A stretch of DNA of 20,921 nucleotides from Thiomicrospira sp. UBA5634. GTDB taxonomy: Bacteria; Pseudomonadota; Gammaproteobacteria; Thiomicrospirales; Thiomicrospiraceae. A program made the position numbers and the translations under genes. The stretch covers positions 1 to 20,921 of the forward strand of contig DIJW01000216.1 of NCBI GenBank assembly GCA_002421475.1, read 5' to 3'. The notes under the pieces are model-generated. The model saw only the letters and a program-made list of their open reading frames with translations. It was not told where the DNA came from and did no database searches. Shown in pieces: positions 6,333-14,058 of the stretch. The first letter of the stretch is position 1. The number at the start of each line of letters is the position of its first letter.

Positions 6333-6354
6333 TATATCTGAAATGTCAGATATA
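6333..6354 (-). promoter_or_regulatory. Operator-like inverted repeat upstream of the permease operon
   Basis: TATATCTGA (6333-6341) and TCAGATATA (6346-6354) form perfect 9-bp arms around a 4-base spacer, about 33 bases upstream of the permease ATG. It does not resemble the repeat at 629-660, so a different regulator is expected. One such repeat could occur by chance in 20 kb. The position is what supports it. Confidence 0.45.
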
Positions 6355-6492
6355 TTCTCAACAATTATTCATTCATCTAAAACTGCATAAACATACCAAT
6401 TGCATCTAACGCCAGAATCGCCCAAATATCAGCGTTATGCTTTTTTTACAATCGCTATATAAATTTGTTATCGCACATCTAGTGATTACTTA

Positions 6493-6498
6493 TATAAT
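6493..6498 (+). promoter_or_regulatory. -10 element upstream of mqo
   Basis: A perfect TATAAT lies 34 bases upstream of the mqo ATG. No -35 at good spacing is evident. Confidence 0.4.
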
Positions 6499-6532
6499 AG
6501 AGAGCTTGATTTTGTAGGGCTCAAGGGTTCAC

Positions 6533-7876
6533 ATGAAAAAACGTGTATTTGATGTAGTTATCGTTGGCGGCGGTATTTCCGGTTGTGCATTAACCTATAT
6601 TTTGGCCAAATACAGCGGCGTAAAATCGATTGCTGTGCTGGAAAAATATGGCAGTCTTGCGCCGTTAAACTCGAATGCACGCAGCAATAGCCAAACCTTA
6701 CATTGTGGCGACATTGAAACCAATTACAGCTTGGCAAAAGCGGTTCAAGTTAAACGCCGCGCCAATATGATTGTGCGTTATGCCGAAACGTCTGAAAAAA
6801 ACGACTTCTTATATAAGTTCCCCAAAATGATCTTGGCGGTTGGTGAGGCTGAATGCGCTAAATTAGAAGCGCGCCATGCCGAGTTTGCCGCTGATTTTCC
6901 GTATATGCAGTGGTGGGATGCCGAAAAAATTGCCGAAGTTGAGCCGGCAGTGGCATTAGTGGATGGCAAACCGCGTGCCGAAAAAATTGCAGCTTCCGGC
7001 TGCACCGATGAATACAGCGCCGTAAACTACGGCAATCTGTCGCGTTCGTTTATTAATGCGGCGCGCAAATTCAGTGCCGACATTGCCGTCAACCTGAGCA
7101 CCGAAGCCAAAAAAATCCAAAAATTCGATGACCATTACGAAATCACCACCTTGCAAGGCACCTTTATGTCACGTTTTGTGGTGGTTTCTGCCGGCGCGCA
7201 CAGTTTATTGCTCGCCAATCAGTTGGGGCATGGCTTAAAAATGTCGATTCTACCGATGGCCGGCAGTTTTTATTATGTGCCTAAAATGCTCAACGGGAAG
7301 GTTTATACCATTCAAAACGACAAACTTCCGTTTGCCGCATTACATGGCGACCCGGATTTAATTGAACCGAATAAAACTCGCCTTGGGCCAACGGCTTTAG
7401 TTTTGCCGAAATTAGAACGTTATACCGGTGGTACTTATTGGGATTTCTGGAAGAGTCTAAAACTTGATTTCAAAGTACTAAAAGTGTTCTGGGATTTGAT
7501 GAAAGACAGCGACATTCGTAATTATATTTTGCGAAATATTGCATTTGAAATTCCGGGGATTCGCCAAAAACTGTTTGTCAAAGACGCGCAAAAAATCATT
7601 CCAGGTCTCAAACAATCTGATCTTACCTTTGCGCAAGGTGTCGGCGGTTTACGTCCGCAAGTGATTGATAAAGTCACCGGCGAACTCAAACTGGGCGAAG
7701 CCAGCATTGTGCCTGAAAATGAAAATCTTATTTTCAATATGACACCGTCACCGGGCGCGACCACCTGTTTAAGTAATGCTTACCGTGATGCTCAAATTGT
7801 GTGTAAAGCGTTAGACATTCCGCTTGATAAACAACAGTTGATTGATGACCTGCTCGACGGTCAAGACCTCAGCTAA
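6533..7876 (+). CDS. mqo: Malate:quinone oxidoreductase-like FAD enzyme, Campylobacterota type
   Basis: A 447-residue FAD-dependent oxidoreductase. The nucleotide-binding motif VVIVGGGISGCALTYILAKY is at 8-27, followed by LNSNARSNSQTLHCGDIETNYSL (about 45-67) and a C-terminal FAD/quinone-side motif TPSPGATTCLSNA (near 403-415). These match the short Mqo class known from Helicobacter and Campylobacter, about 100 residues shorter than E. coli Mqo. The reaction expected is malate to oxaloacetate with electrons passed to the quinone pool at the inner membrane. AAGGG precedes the ATG, and a TATAAT lies at 6493. Its 3' end overlaps the COG0523 gene start by 35 bases. Another dicarboxylate or hydroxy-acid substrate cannot be excluded. 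Confidence 0.78.
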   Translation: MKKRVFDVVIVGGGISGCALTYILAKYSGVKSIAVLEKYGSLAPLNSNARSNSQTLHCGDIETNYSLAKAVQVKRRANMIVRYAETSEKNDFLYKFPKMILAVGEAECAKLEARHAEFAADFPYMQWWDAEKIAEVEPAVALVDGKPRAEKIAASGCTDEYSAVNYGNLSRSFINAARKFSADIAVNLSTEAKKIQKFDDHYEITTLQGTFMSRFVVVSAGAHSLLLANQLGHGLKMSILPMAGSFYYVPKMLNGKVYTIQNDKLPFAALHGDPDLIEPNKTRLGPTALVLPKLERYTGGTYWDFWKSLKLDFKVLKVFWDLMKDSDIRNYILRNIAFEIPGIRQKLFVKDAQKIIPGLKQSDLTFAQGVGGLRPQVIDKVTGELKLGEASIVPENENLIFNMTPSPGATTCLSNAYRDAQIVCKALDIPLDKQQLIDDLLDGQDLS

Positions 7877-8861
7877 TCCGCCGCTTGCCGTAACCCTGAT
7901 CACGGGGTTACTTGGCAGTGGCAAAACCACCCTCATTCGCCAACTGCTTAAACAAAAACCGCCTCATGAAAACTGGGCGTTATTGATTAATGAATTTGGC
8001 GAAATGGGTATTGATGCCCCAACACTACAAGCAACCGACTTGCCGATTTTTGAAGTCAACGGCGGTTGCATTTGTTGCAGCGCACAACATCAACTTGGGC
8101 GTGTGCTTGATCAAATCAACGCTTTAACCCAGCTTGAACGTTTAATTATCGAACCGACCGGTCTCGGCCATCCGGCACAAATAATTGACACTATCGCACG
8201 TCAGCGTAACCATTTTGTACTGCAAAACAGCCTATGCGTAATTGATAGCGCTCGTTTTAGCATCCAACTTTGGCAAAAATCTGCCGTATTGCGCGACTTA
8301 ATTAATTTAGCCGATGTGGTTATCCTGAATAAAATCGACCTGATCAACCCAGCGCAACTTGAATCTCAACAGCAATTTCTGGCCGATTTAACGCCACCCA
8401 AAACTCGGGTTATCACCAGTCGATTCGGCGATATTGCACCAGGCCTGATCACCCAAAGTTATGCGCGTCCGCCGCTGATGTTATTACAAAGTCGCGGACA
8501 TGAGTTATTAGCACCAGGCCTGGTGCAACCCTTTGCAAGTGAGCTGCCGCAGGTTATATCCAGCGTGATGCACCGCGGCAGTCCTGCCAGCATTGGTTGG
8601 ATTTTTACTCCGCACATATTATTTCAACGTCCACAACTCAAAGCCTTGTTTAACTCGCCACCACCAGGCCTGGTGCGCGCTAAAGCTTTGTTGCGCACAG
8701 GTAAAGAGTGGCAATTAATCAACTGGGTAAATGGAACATTGAGCTTTGAAGACATCGCTTGGCGCGCCGACAGCCGTTTAGAAATGATATTTGAATCACC
8801 GCCTAATCCGGCTGATTTGGAAAAAATGCTTTTCCAGGTGCTACAAGTTCGTGACCTGTGA
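7842..8861 (+). CDS. COG0523 (CobW/ZNG1-type) G3E GTPase, putative metallochaperone
   Basis: A 339-residue G3E GTPase. Walker A GLLGSGKT is at 22-29, EPTGLGHP at 104-111, guanine-specificity NKID at 163-166, and the metal-binding CICC motif at 76-79, the hallmark of COG0523 proteins. A C-terminal CobW-like domain contains WRADSRLEMIFE. Such proteins deliver or handle zinc or cobalt at the cost of GTP. The next gene is folE2, whose zinc-independent product replaces FolE under zinc shortage, which points to zinc economy. The start is one of two adjacent ATGs (7842 or 7845) inside the end of mqo. The ribosome-binding site is weak and coupling to mqo translation is likely. The gene holds three dispersed palindromes. 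Confidence 0.83.
   Translation: MMTCSTVKTSANPPLAVTLITGLLGSGKTTLIRQLLKQKPPHENWALLINEFGEMGIDAPTLQATDLPIFEVNGGCICCSAQHQLGRVLDQINALTQLERLIIEPTGLGHPAQIIDTIARQRNHFVLQNSLCVIDSARFSIQLWQKSAVLRDLINLADVVILNKIDLINPAQLESQQQFLADLTPPKTRVITSRFGDIAPGLITQSYARPPLMLLQSRGHELLAPGLVQPFASELPQVISSVMHRGSPASIGWIFTPHILFQRPQLKALFNSPPPGLVRAKALLRTGKEWQLINWVNGTLSFEDIAWRADSRLEMIFESPPNPADLEKMLFQVLQVRDL
8438..8449. repeat. Dispersed palindrome, one-mismatch copy (COG0523 gene)
   Basis: ACCAGGCCTGAT, read as APGLI. Confidence 0.6.
8513..8524. repeat. Dispersed palindrome ACCAGGCCTGGT, exact copy (COG0523 gene)
   Basis: Exact 12-mer, extended to a 16-bp perfect palindrome GCACCAGGCCTGGTGC at 8511-8526 and read as APGLV. Confidence 0.85.
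8663..8674. repeat. Dispersed palindrome ACCAGGCCTGGT, exact copy (COG0523 gene)
   Basis: Exact 12-mer, read as PPGLV. It is the third copy within 240 bases of one gene. Confidence 0.85.
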
Positions 8862-8862
8862 C

Positions 8863-8882
8863 GCAATAATTGTTATTATCGC
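8863..8882 (+). promoter_or_regulatory. AT-rich imperfect palindrome upstream of folE2
   Basis: GCAATAAT (8863-8870) and ATTATCGC (8875-8882) form 8-bp arms with one mismatch around TGTT. They start 1 base after the COG0523 stop and 64 bases before folE2. The site could be an operator for folE2. A zinc-uptake-regulator (Zur) site is plausible from context, but the match to known Zur boxes is weak. Confidence 0.3.
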
Positions 8883-8946
8883 TGTCCATTTTAATAAATA
8901 GAGTTGCCTTGATCCCAATCTCGGCTCGGCTACAGAAGGAAATTGC

Positions 8947-9891
8947 ATGACCAAGCACATGCCCGATATCGCGTGCCAACCCCACCAGGGGCCACAAGGA
9001 AAACTTAACTGGGTAGGTATGAGCGGTATTGAAATACCCGTCCTACTTCAAGCGAACCCACAGCCAATTCGGCTATCTTCACGTGCGCAAGCTTATGTCA
9101 ATTTGATTGATCCGCAGAGCAAAGGCATTCATATGTCGCGCCTGTATTTATTACTTGATCAAATGGCCACTCAAGAAGTATTAAATGCTGCTCGAGTTGA
9201 AGCGATTTTGCGCGCTTTTATTGCCTCACACACCTCATTGAGCGACCACGCATTTGTTGAGTTCCGTTTTGATTATTATGAACGTCGCAATTCACTGATT
9301 AGTGACAACAGCGGCTGGAAACAATATCCTGCGACCGTGCGCGGCGAACTCAAACAAGGTGAATACCGTTTTGAAGTCACACTTGAAGTGCCTTATTCAT
9401 CAACTTGCCCCTGTTCAGCCGCCTTATCGCGTCAGTTGATTCAGCAGGCTTTTGAACAGCAGTTTAAGGCGCAAGAACAAGTTGATTATCAAGCGGTATT
9501 GGCATGGTTAGGTACACCCGAAGGCATTTGCGCCACACCGCACAGCCAACGTTCTTATGCGCAAATCAAATTGAACTTGGCTGCTAACGACGAATTAAAC
9601 TTGTCCAACCTGATTAACTTGGTTGAAGACACACTAAAAACGCCGGTACAAGCCGCGGTAAAACGTGAAGATGAACAAGAATTTGCCCGTTTGAACGCGA
9701 CAAACCTCATGTTCTGCGAAGATTCGGCGCGCCGTCTGCAAGCTGCACTTGACCAACAACCGACTATCCTTGATTACTGGGTACGGGTTAATCACCTAGA
9801 AAGTTTGCACCCGCATGATGCGGTCGCGATTGTCACTAAGGGCGTCGAAAATGGTTATATTGATGAACCTAATTTAATGCGTTTGTTATAA
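8947..9891 (+). CDS. folE2: GTP cyclohydrolase I type IB (FolE2)
   Basis: A 314-residue member of the FolE2 family, which converts GTP to 7,8-dihydroneopterin triphosphate at the head of folate synthesis. Unlike FolE, the enzyme works without zinc, using other divalent metals. Motifs include GIHMSRLY (60-67) and the active-site STCPCSAALSR (152-162), with Cys154 in the position of the catalytic/metal cysteine, then SYAQIKLNL and FARLNATNLMFCEDSARRLQ. AAGGA lies about 7 bases before the ATG. It follows a COG0523 GTPase after 85 bases, a pairing typical of zinc-limitation regulons. It ends shortly before a strong bidirectional terminator. Identification is firm. Confidence 0.93.
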   Translation: MTKHMPDIACQPHQGPQGKLNWVGMSGIEIPVLLQANPQPIRLSSRAQAYVNLIDPQSKGIHMSRLYLLLDQMATQEVLNAARVEAILRAFIASHTSLSDHAFVEFRFDYYERRNSLISDNSGWKQYPATVRGELKQGEYRFEVTLEVPYSSTCPCSAALSRQLIQQAFEQQFKAQEQVDYQAVLAWLGTPEGICATPHSQRSYAQIKLNLAANDELNLSNLINLVEDTLKTPVQAAVKREDEQEFARLNATNLMFCEDSARRLQAALDQQPTILDYWVRVNHLESLHPHDAVAIVTKGVENGYIDEPNLMRLL

Positions 9892-9912
9892 GTAGCCACC
9901 AGCTTAACAAAT

Positions 9913-9940
9913 AAAAAACCCACCGAACGGTGGGTTTTTT
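9913..9940. terminator. Bidirectional intrinsic terminator between folE2 and the yjfB-like gene
   Basis: Six A's and CCCACC (9913-9924) pair with GGTGGG and six T's (9929-9940) around the 4-base loop GAAC. The symmetric A and T runs let it stop transcription from both convergent genes. Confidence 0.9.
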
Positions 9941-9958
9941 ATTTAACGCTATGAGTTA

Positions 9959-10174
9959 CTAAGCGGTTGTGTTTATGTTTTGTCCAAGATTCATCGGCAA
10001 CTTGGTGGATGGCACAGGTGCGACACCTTCCAATAACGTCAACATATTTTGTGTTTGCGTATCCAAAGCCTTTTTAAACATCGTAACCTGTGCTTCTTGT
10101 TTAACATAAACTTGGTTTTGCGCCATGGCTCCTGCCACTGCTCCGCCAGCACTTACCCCTTCTAAGCTACTCAT
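9959..10174 (-). CDS. YjfB-like putative motility protein
   Basis: A 71-residue protein with an Ala/Gly-rich N terminus, then VYVKQEAQVTMFKKALDTQTQNMLTLLEGV (22-51), the pattern of the YjfB "putative motility protein" family of short proteins ending in an LL-xG segment. The molecular role is unknown. A strong AAGGAGAG sits just before the ATG, inside the end of the yidD reading frame, and the ATG starts one base after the yidD stop (TGA-T-ATG). The two are therefore on one transcript with probable reinitiation. No other flagellar or pilus gene is in the window. Confidence 0.7.
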   Translation of the reverse strand: MSSLEGVSAGGAVAGAMAQNQVYVKQEAQVTMFKKALDTQTQNMLTLLEGVAPVPSTKLPMNLGQNINTTA

Positions 10175-10175
10175 A

Positions 10176-10547
10176 TCACTCTCCTTTTTCCTGCCCTTTT
10201 GTGTGATCAGCCGCGGTGGATTGGGCAGTCTTTTGTGTCTCAGTGTCCAAAGAATGTGTATCGCAGCGCTTACCTAACCACCCGCAACCACATTCCGGCA
10301 CCGGATCTACACCACCTGGATTGGCCGGATGACACCGCCCAATCCGTCTGATCGCAAGCCAGCTTCCATATACCATGCCATGCGTCTTTAATGCCTCTAT
10401 CGTATAGTGCGAACAACTCGGATAGAAACGACAACGTGGCCCCAGTAATGGACTGATAAACAATTGATAAAACCTAACCAAACCAATAAAAAACCACTTA
10501 ATCGGGTTAAGTTTTTGTATCGTTTGCCACAAGCTTTTGGTTTGCAT
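10176..10547 (-). CDS. yidD: Membrane protein insertion efficiency factor YidD
   Basis: A 123-residue protein. The YidD signature is complete: [39 protein letters not shown] (19-57), then [17 protein letters not shown] (68-84). YidD assists YidC/Sec-dependent membrane protein insertion as a small peripheral membrane protein. The start is taken at 10547 (MQTKSLW). An upstream in-frame ATG at 10604 adds an unconvincing leader. After the core there is a polar extension of about 38 residues ([14 protein letters not shown]...) beyond the usual 70-90 residue length. Unusually, it is not beside rpmH/rnpA/yidC but is coupled to a yjfB-like gene. Confidence 0.9.
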   Translation of the reverse strand: MQTKSLWQTIQKLNPIKWFFIGLVRFYQLFISPLLGPRCRFYPSCSHYTIEALKTHGMVYGSWLAIRRIGRCHPANPGGVDPVPECGCGWLGKRCDTHSLDTETQKTAQSTAADHTKGQEKGE

Positions 10548-10763
10548 ACTGCCCCACTCATTTAAATAAAGCAATTTGCTTATTTTAACTGTTTCAGAGC
10601 ACAACTTAGCTTACAAACAAGTTAGTTATTCAATGTTTAACTTTTTAAGTTAACGACCTTGGCGCGAATAACTTGAACGCTAGATTTACATTTGTATTAA
10701 ATCGCCGACGTGCTTTTGGCATAATAGCGCCATCATTATTCGATTAACCACGAGGAAACGCAC

Positions 10764-11591
10764 ATGAACTCGACAATTTGCTTCATTGGCGCGGGCAATA
10801 TGAGCCGCAGCCTCATCGGCGGCTTAATCGCCAGCGGTTATCCAACAGAAAAACTGCGCGCAACCGATCCAAATATCGACACCTGTCACGACATTCGTCA
10901 AACATTTGCCATCCGCTGTGAACCGGACAACAGCGCGGTTTTAAACAACAGCGATATAATTGTGCTGGCCGTTAAACCACAGCAATTACAAGCGGTGTGC
11001 GAAGAGTTAGCGCACAAGTTGCCAACAACGAAACCGTTAATTATTTCTGTTGCCGCCGGTGTGCGCACTACCGACATTCAGCGTTGGCTGGGAGAAGACT
11101 GTGCCGTTGTTCGAACCATGCCTAATACCCCGGCTCTCATTCAAGCAGGTGCAACCGGTTTATTTGCCACCTCGCAAGTAAGCACGGCACAACGTAATGA
11201 CGCCGAAAATATTCTGCGTGCTGCCGGGTTAACCCTTTGGGTAAAAGAAGAATCTCTACTCGATGCTGTTACAGCCTTATCCGGCAGCGGTCCGGCGTAT
11301 TATTTCTTATTTATGGAGGCAATGGAAACAGCCGCTCAAAAACTGGGCCTGGATGCCAAAACCGCTCATTTACTCACATTACAAACCGCTTTCGGCGCCG
11401 CTAAAATGGCACTGGAAAGCCCTGATGACTGTGCTACTTTACGTCGCAAAGTCACCTCACCGAACGGCACAACCGAACGTGCCATTCAAAGCTTTGAAGC
11501 CGATCAACTGGCAACCAGCGTTGAACGTGCCATGCAAGCTGCGTTTGACCGTTCACAACAACTTGCCAAACAATTAGGAGGTCAAGCATGA
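10764..11591 (+). CDS. proC: Pyrroline-5-carboxylate reductase
   Basis: A 275-residue enzyme for the last step of proline synthesis: 1-pyrroline-5-carboxylate plus NAD(P)H gives proline. The NAD(P)-binding motif CFIGAGNMSRSLIGGL is at 6-21, VKPQQL near 70, the active-site ALSGSGPAYYFLFMEA near 170, and the C-terminal signature LRRKVTSPNGTTERAI near 229. GAGGA lies about 8 bases upstream of the ATG. The yggT gene overlaps its end by 4 bases (ATGA), giving the classical gammaproteobacterial proC-yggT pair. Length is normal and nothing is missing. Confidence 0.95.
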   Translation: MNSTICFIGAGNMSRSLIGGLIASGYPTEKLRATDPNIDTCHDIRQTFAIRCEPDNSAVLNNSDIIVLAVKPQQLQAVCEELAHKLPTTKPLIISVAAGVRTTDIQRWLGEDCAVVRTMPNTPALIQAGATGLFATSQVSTAQRNDAENILRAAGLTLWVKEESLLDAVTALSGSGPAYYFLFMEAMETAAQKLGLDAKTAHLLTLQTAFGAAKMALESPDDCATLRRKVTSPNGTTERAIQSFEADQLATSVERAMQAAFDRSQQLAKQLGGQA

Positions 11592-12169
11592 CAACCCCCG
11601 TCGACCAAGCCGGTTTCTTTTTACTGCAATTTATAGCAGGCCTGGTAATTTTCATTTTAATGTTACGTTTTTTAATTCGTGCTACCTATACTGATTGGCG
11701 AAACCCGATTGTGATGTTTATCGCCAAAGTCACCAATCCGCTGTGCAAACCTTTCGCACTGGTTTTACCGTCAAAAGGTCGCTGGGATCTCGCGGCGATT
11801 GCTGCCGCATTCACAGTTCAGGTGGTGTTTGTGTTACTGCTCGGCTGGTTAAGTGGTCGCGACTTTGGTTTAACGGTCACGTTACTCAGCGCGCTGACCG
11901 AAGTTTTAAACGTATTACTTGATATGATGTTTTGGTTAATCATTATCCAAGTGGTGCTCAGTTGGTTATCAACCGGTTACAATCCAAATTTGGAGATTTT
12001 TCGCCAACTAACTGCGCCGATACTGGCTCCTTTTCAACGCTGGATTCCGCCGATCAGCGGATTTGACCTATCACCCATCGTTGCCATTTTAGTGATTAAA
12101 CTCAGCCAAATTTTAGTGGTCGGGTCCATCGCTGGGATCGCACAAGCGATGCTGGCTTCAGGTGTTTAA
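11588..12169 (+). CDS. yggT: YggT-family integral membrane protein
   Basis: A 193-residue inner-membrane protein made of two YggT repeats, each a hydrophobic hairpin followed by a conserved stretch: ATYTDWRNPIVMFIAKVTNPLCKPF (about 33-57) and TGYNPNLEIFRQLTAPILAPFQRWIPP (130-156). Its exact function is not settled; related proteins have been linked to osmotic stress and chloroplast membrane biogenesis. It is translationally coupled to proC by an ATGA overlap. Residues 17-20 (AGLV) are encoded by a near copy of the dispersed palindrome. Confidence 0.9.
   Translation: MTTPVDQAGFFLLQFIAGLVIFILMLRFLIRATYTDWRNPIVMFIAKVTNPLCKPFALVLPSKGRWDLAAIAAAFTVQVVFVLLLGWLSGRDFGLTVTLLSALTEVLNVLLDMMFWLIIIQVVLSWLSTGYNPNLEIFRQLTAPILAPFQRWIPPISGFDLSPIVAILVIKLSQILVVGSIAGIAQAMLASGV
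11635..11646. repeat. Dispersed palindrome, one-mismatch copy (yggT)
   Basis: AGCAGGCCTGGT, read as AGLV. This is the last copy before a gap of 6.2 kb without the motif. Confidence 0.5.
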
Positions 12170-12223
12170 ATAAAAATTCGGCGCGGCTTTTATCCGCCTT
12201 AAAATCGAGTAAAATACTGCGCT

Positions 12224-13363
12224 ATGACAGAATCGATCGGCATTGTAACACCTCAAACCCTTCATATTGATCAGCCTTTGGCTTTGGTCAGTGGTGCCTT
12301 ATTGCCGCAATATGACCTGCGTTTTGAAACCTATGGCGAACTGAATGCACAACGCAACAATGCTATTCTGATTTGTCATGCTCTAAGCGGAGACCATCAT
12401 GTTGCCGGTTACCATGAAGGTGATGATAAACCGGGCTGGTGGAACGATTATATCGGTCCGGGCAAACCGATTGATACTAACCATTTTTTTGTGGTCTGCT
12501 CTAACAATCTTGGCAGTTGCCGTGGATCAACCGGTCCAACCAGCATAAACCCAGAAACCGGCAAAGTATATGGTGCTGATTTTCCTATCGTGACCTGCCG
12601 TGATTGGGTTCAAAGTCAAAACCAACTCCGTCAACATTTAGCGATTGAGCAATGGGCTGCGGTAGTCGGCGGTTCAATGGGTGGGATGCAGGTCATGCAA
12701 TGGGCGATTGACTATCCTGAACGATTACGCCACGGGATAGTGATCGCTGCCGCGCTAAAACTCAGTGCACAAAATATTGCCTTTAATGAAGTGGCGCGTC
12801 GCGCAATTATGTCAGACCCTGAGTTCCACGAAGGTCAATTTATCGAAGCCGGCACCACTCCAAAAGGCGGGTTAGCACTCGCTCGCATGCTGGGACATTT
12901 GACCTATTTGTCTGACGATATGATGGGAGCAAAATTTGGCCGTGAATTGCGCGCCGATAAACTCAAATACAGTTTTGATGTCGAGTTCCAGGTTGAAAGT
13001 TACTTACGTTATCAAGGTGAAAAATTCGCCACTAAACAAAACTTTGATGCCAACACTTATTTATTAATGACGAAGGCTTTAGATTATTTCGATCCGGCAT
13101 CCGAGTTTGGTAACGATTTAAGTGCCGCATTTGCTAAAACACAAGCCAAGTTTTTAGTCGTTTCATTTACATCGGATTGGCGTTTTTCACCGGCGCGTTC
13201 TCGCGAAATTGTACGAGCATTATTGGATAACGACATAGATGTCTGTTATGCCGAAGTCGAATCCGAACACGGCCACGATGCATTTTTGTTACCAAATACT
13301 CACTATGAAGGTATTTTCCGCGCCTATATGCGTCGCGTTGAACAGGAGTGCGCCCAAGCATGA
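12224..13363 (+). CDS. metX: Homoserine O-acyltransferase MetX (probably succinyl-CoA type)
   Basis: A 379-residue alpha/beta-hydrolase that activates homoserine for methionine synthesis. The catalytic triad is visible: Ser151 in [10 protein letters not shown], Asp318 in FTSDWRFSP and His351 in [25 protein letters not shown] (95-110) forms the oxyanion and substrate region. The DWRF sequence after the acidic residue resembles the gammaproteobacterial enzymes shown to use succinyl-CoA, so O-succinylation is likely, but this is inferred from a motif. No clear Shine-Dalgarno precedes the ATG, and a TAAAAT at 12210-12215 lies only 8 bases before it, so the message may be nearly leaderless. metW overlaps its stop. 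Confidence 0.93.
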   Translation: MTESIGIVTPQTLHIDQPLALVSGALLPQYDLRFETYGELNAQRNNAILICHALSGDHHVAGYHEGDDKPGWWNDYIGPGKPIDTNHFFVVCSNNLGSCRGSTGPTSINPETGKVYGADFPIVTCRDWVQSQNQLRQHLAIEQWAAVVGGSMGGMQVMQWAIDYPERLRHGIVIAAALKLSAQNIAFNEVARRAIMSDPEFHEGQFIEAGTTPKGGLALARMLGHLTYLSDDMMGAKFGRELRADKLKYSFDVEFQVESYLRYQGEKFATKQNFDANTYLLMTKALDYFDPASEFGNDLSAAFAKTQAKFLVVSFTSDWRFSPARSREIVRALLDNDIDVCYAEVESEHGHDAFLLPNTHYEGIFRAYMRRVEQECAQA

Positions 13364-13974
13364 GCCAAACCATCACCCCTGAATTTCAACTGATTGCCGA
13401 CTGGATTGCGCCGCATAGCCAAGTATTAGACTTGGGCTGCGGCGATGGCACGTTACTAAGTTATCTTGCAGAAAACCGCCATGTACGTGGTTACGGCATG
13501 GAAATTGATCCACAAAAAAATATCCAAGCCATGCTGAAAGGAATTAACGTTATTCAAAGCAACTTGAACAGCGAAGACCTGACCAATTATTTCGACCCGC
13601 ATAGCTTTGACTATGTGGTCATGACTCAAGCTTTACAAGTAGTGAGTCGTCCGGATTTATTGCTTGATCGTATGTTAAGTATTGGTAAAGAAAGTATTAT
13701 TACCTTCCCAAACTTTGGTCACTGGAAAATGCGCGCTCAGCTTGTACTTAAAGGTCGCATGCCGGAAACCGACACCCTGCCTTATCACTGGTACGACACC
13801 CCCAACATTCACTTATGTACCTTTAATGATTTTGAAGCCTTGTGCGAAGAAAAAGGCATTGAAGTGGTGGCTCGCACCGTGGTGAACAGTGAACATCAAA
13901 CCAGTTTAGGCATGCGTTTATGGCCAAACTTACTGGGAGAAGTGGCACTCTATAAAGTAAAGAAACGTAATTAG
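13360..13974 (+). CDS. metW: Methionine biosynthesis protein MetW (class I methyltransferase fold)
   Basis: A 204-residue protein with an S-adenosylmethionine-binding motif [12 protein letters not shown] at 22-33, an acidic MEID at the end of the second strand, and the MetW-specific [22 protein letters not shown] (near 111-132) and [16 protein letters not shown]. It forms a complex with MetX that supports homoserine acylation in several bacteria. The start chosen is the ATG at 13360, overlapping the metX stop by 4 bases (ATGA). An in-frame GTG four codons earlier is inside the probable AGGAG site. Identification is firm. Confidence 0.94.
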   Translation: MSQTITPEFQLIADWIAPHSQVLDLGCGDGTLLSYLAENRHVRGYGMEIDPQKNIQAMLKGINVIQSNLNSEDLTNYFDPHSFDYVVMTQALQVVSRPDLLLDRMLSIGKESIITFPNFGHWKMRAQLVLKGRMPETDTLPYHWYDTPNIHLCTFNDFEALCEEKGIEVVARTVVNSEHQTSLGMRLWPNLLGEVALYKVKKRN

Positions 13975-14058
13975 TACAAGGATACTATTATTTTTCATTT
14001 ATCTTGCCTATACTGAACGGCAATAAAATAAAATAAAATCCGCTGGCACTCCATCAAT

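Noticed and set aside
10637..10653. TTAACTT-TTT-AAGTTAA inverted repeat between yidD and proC
   Set aside because: Seven-base AT-rich arms are expected several times by chance in a window of this size, and nothing else marks the site.
11343..11360. GGGCCTGG in proC and GGCCTGGT at 2001 as further copies of the dispersed palindrome
   Set aside because: Only half of the palindrome is present, which short GC-rich Leu/Gly codons can produce by chance.
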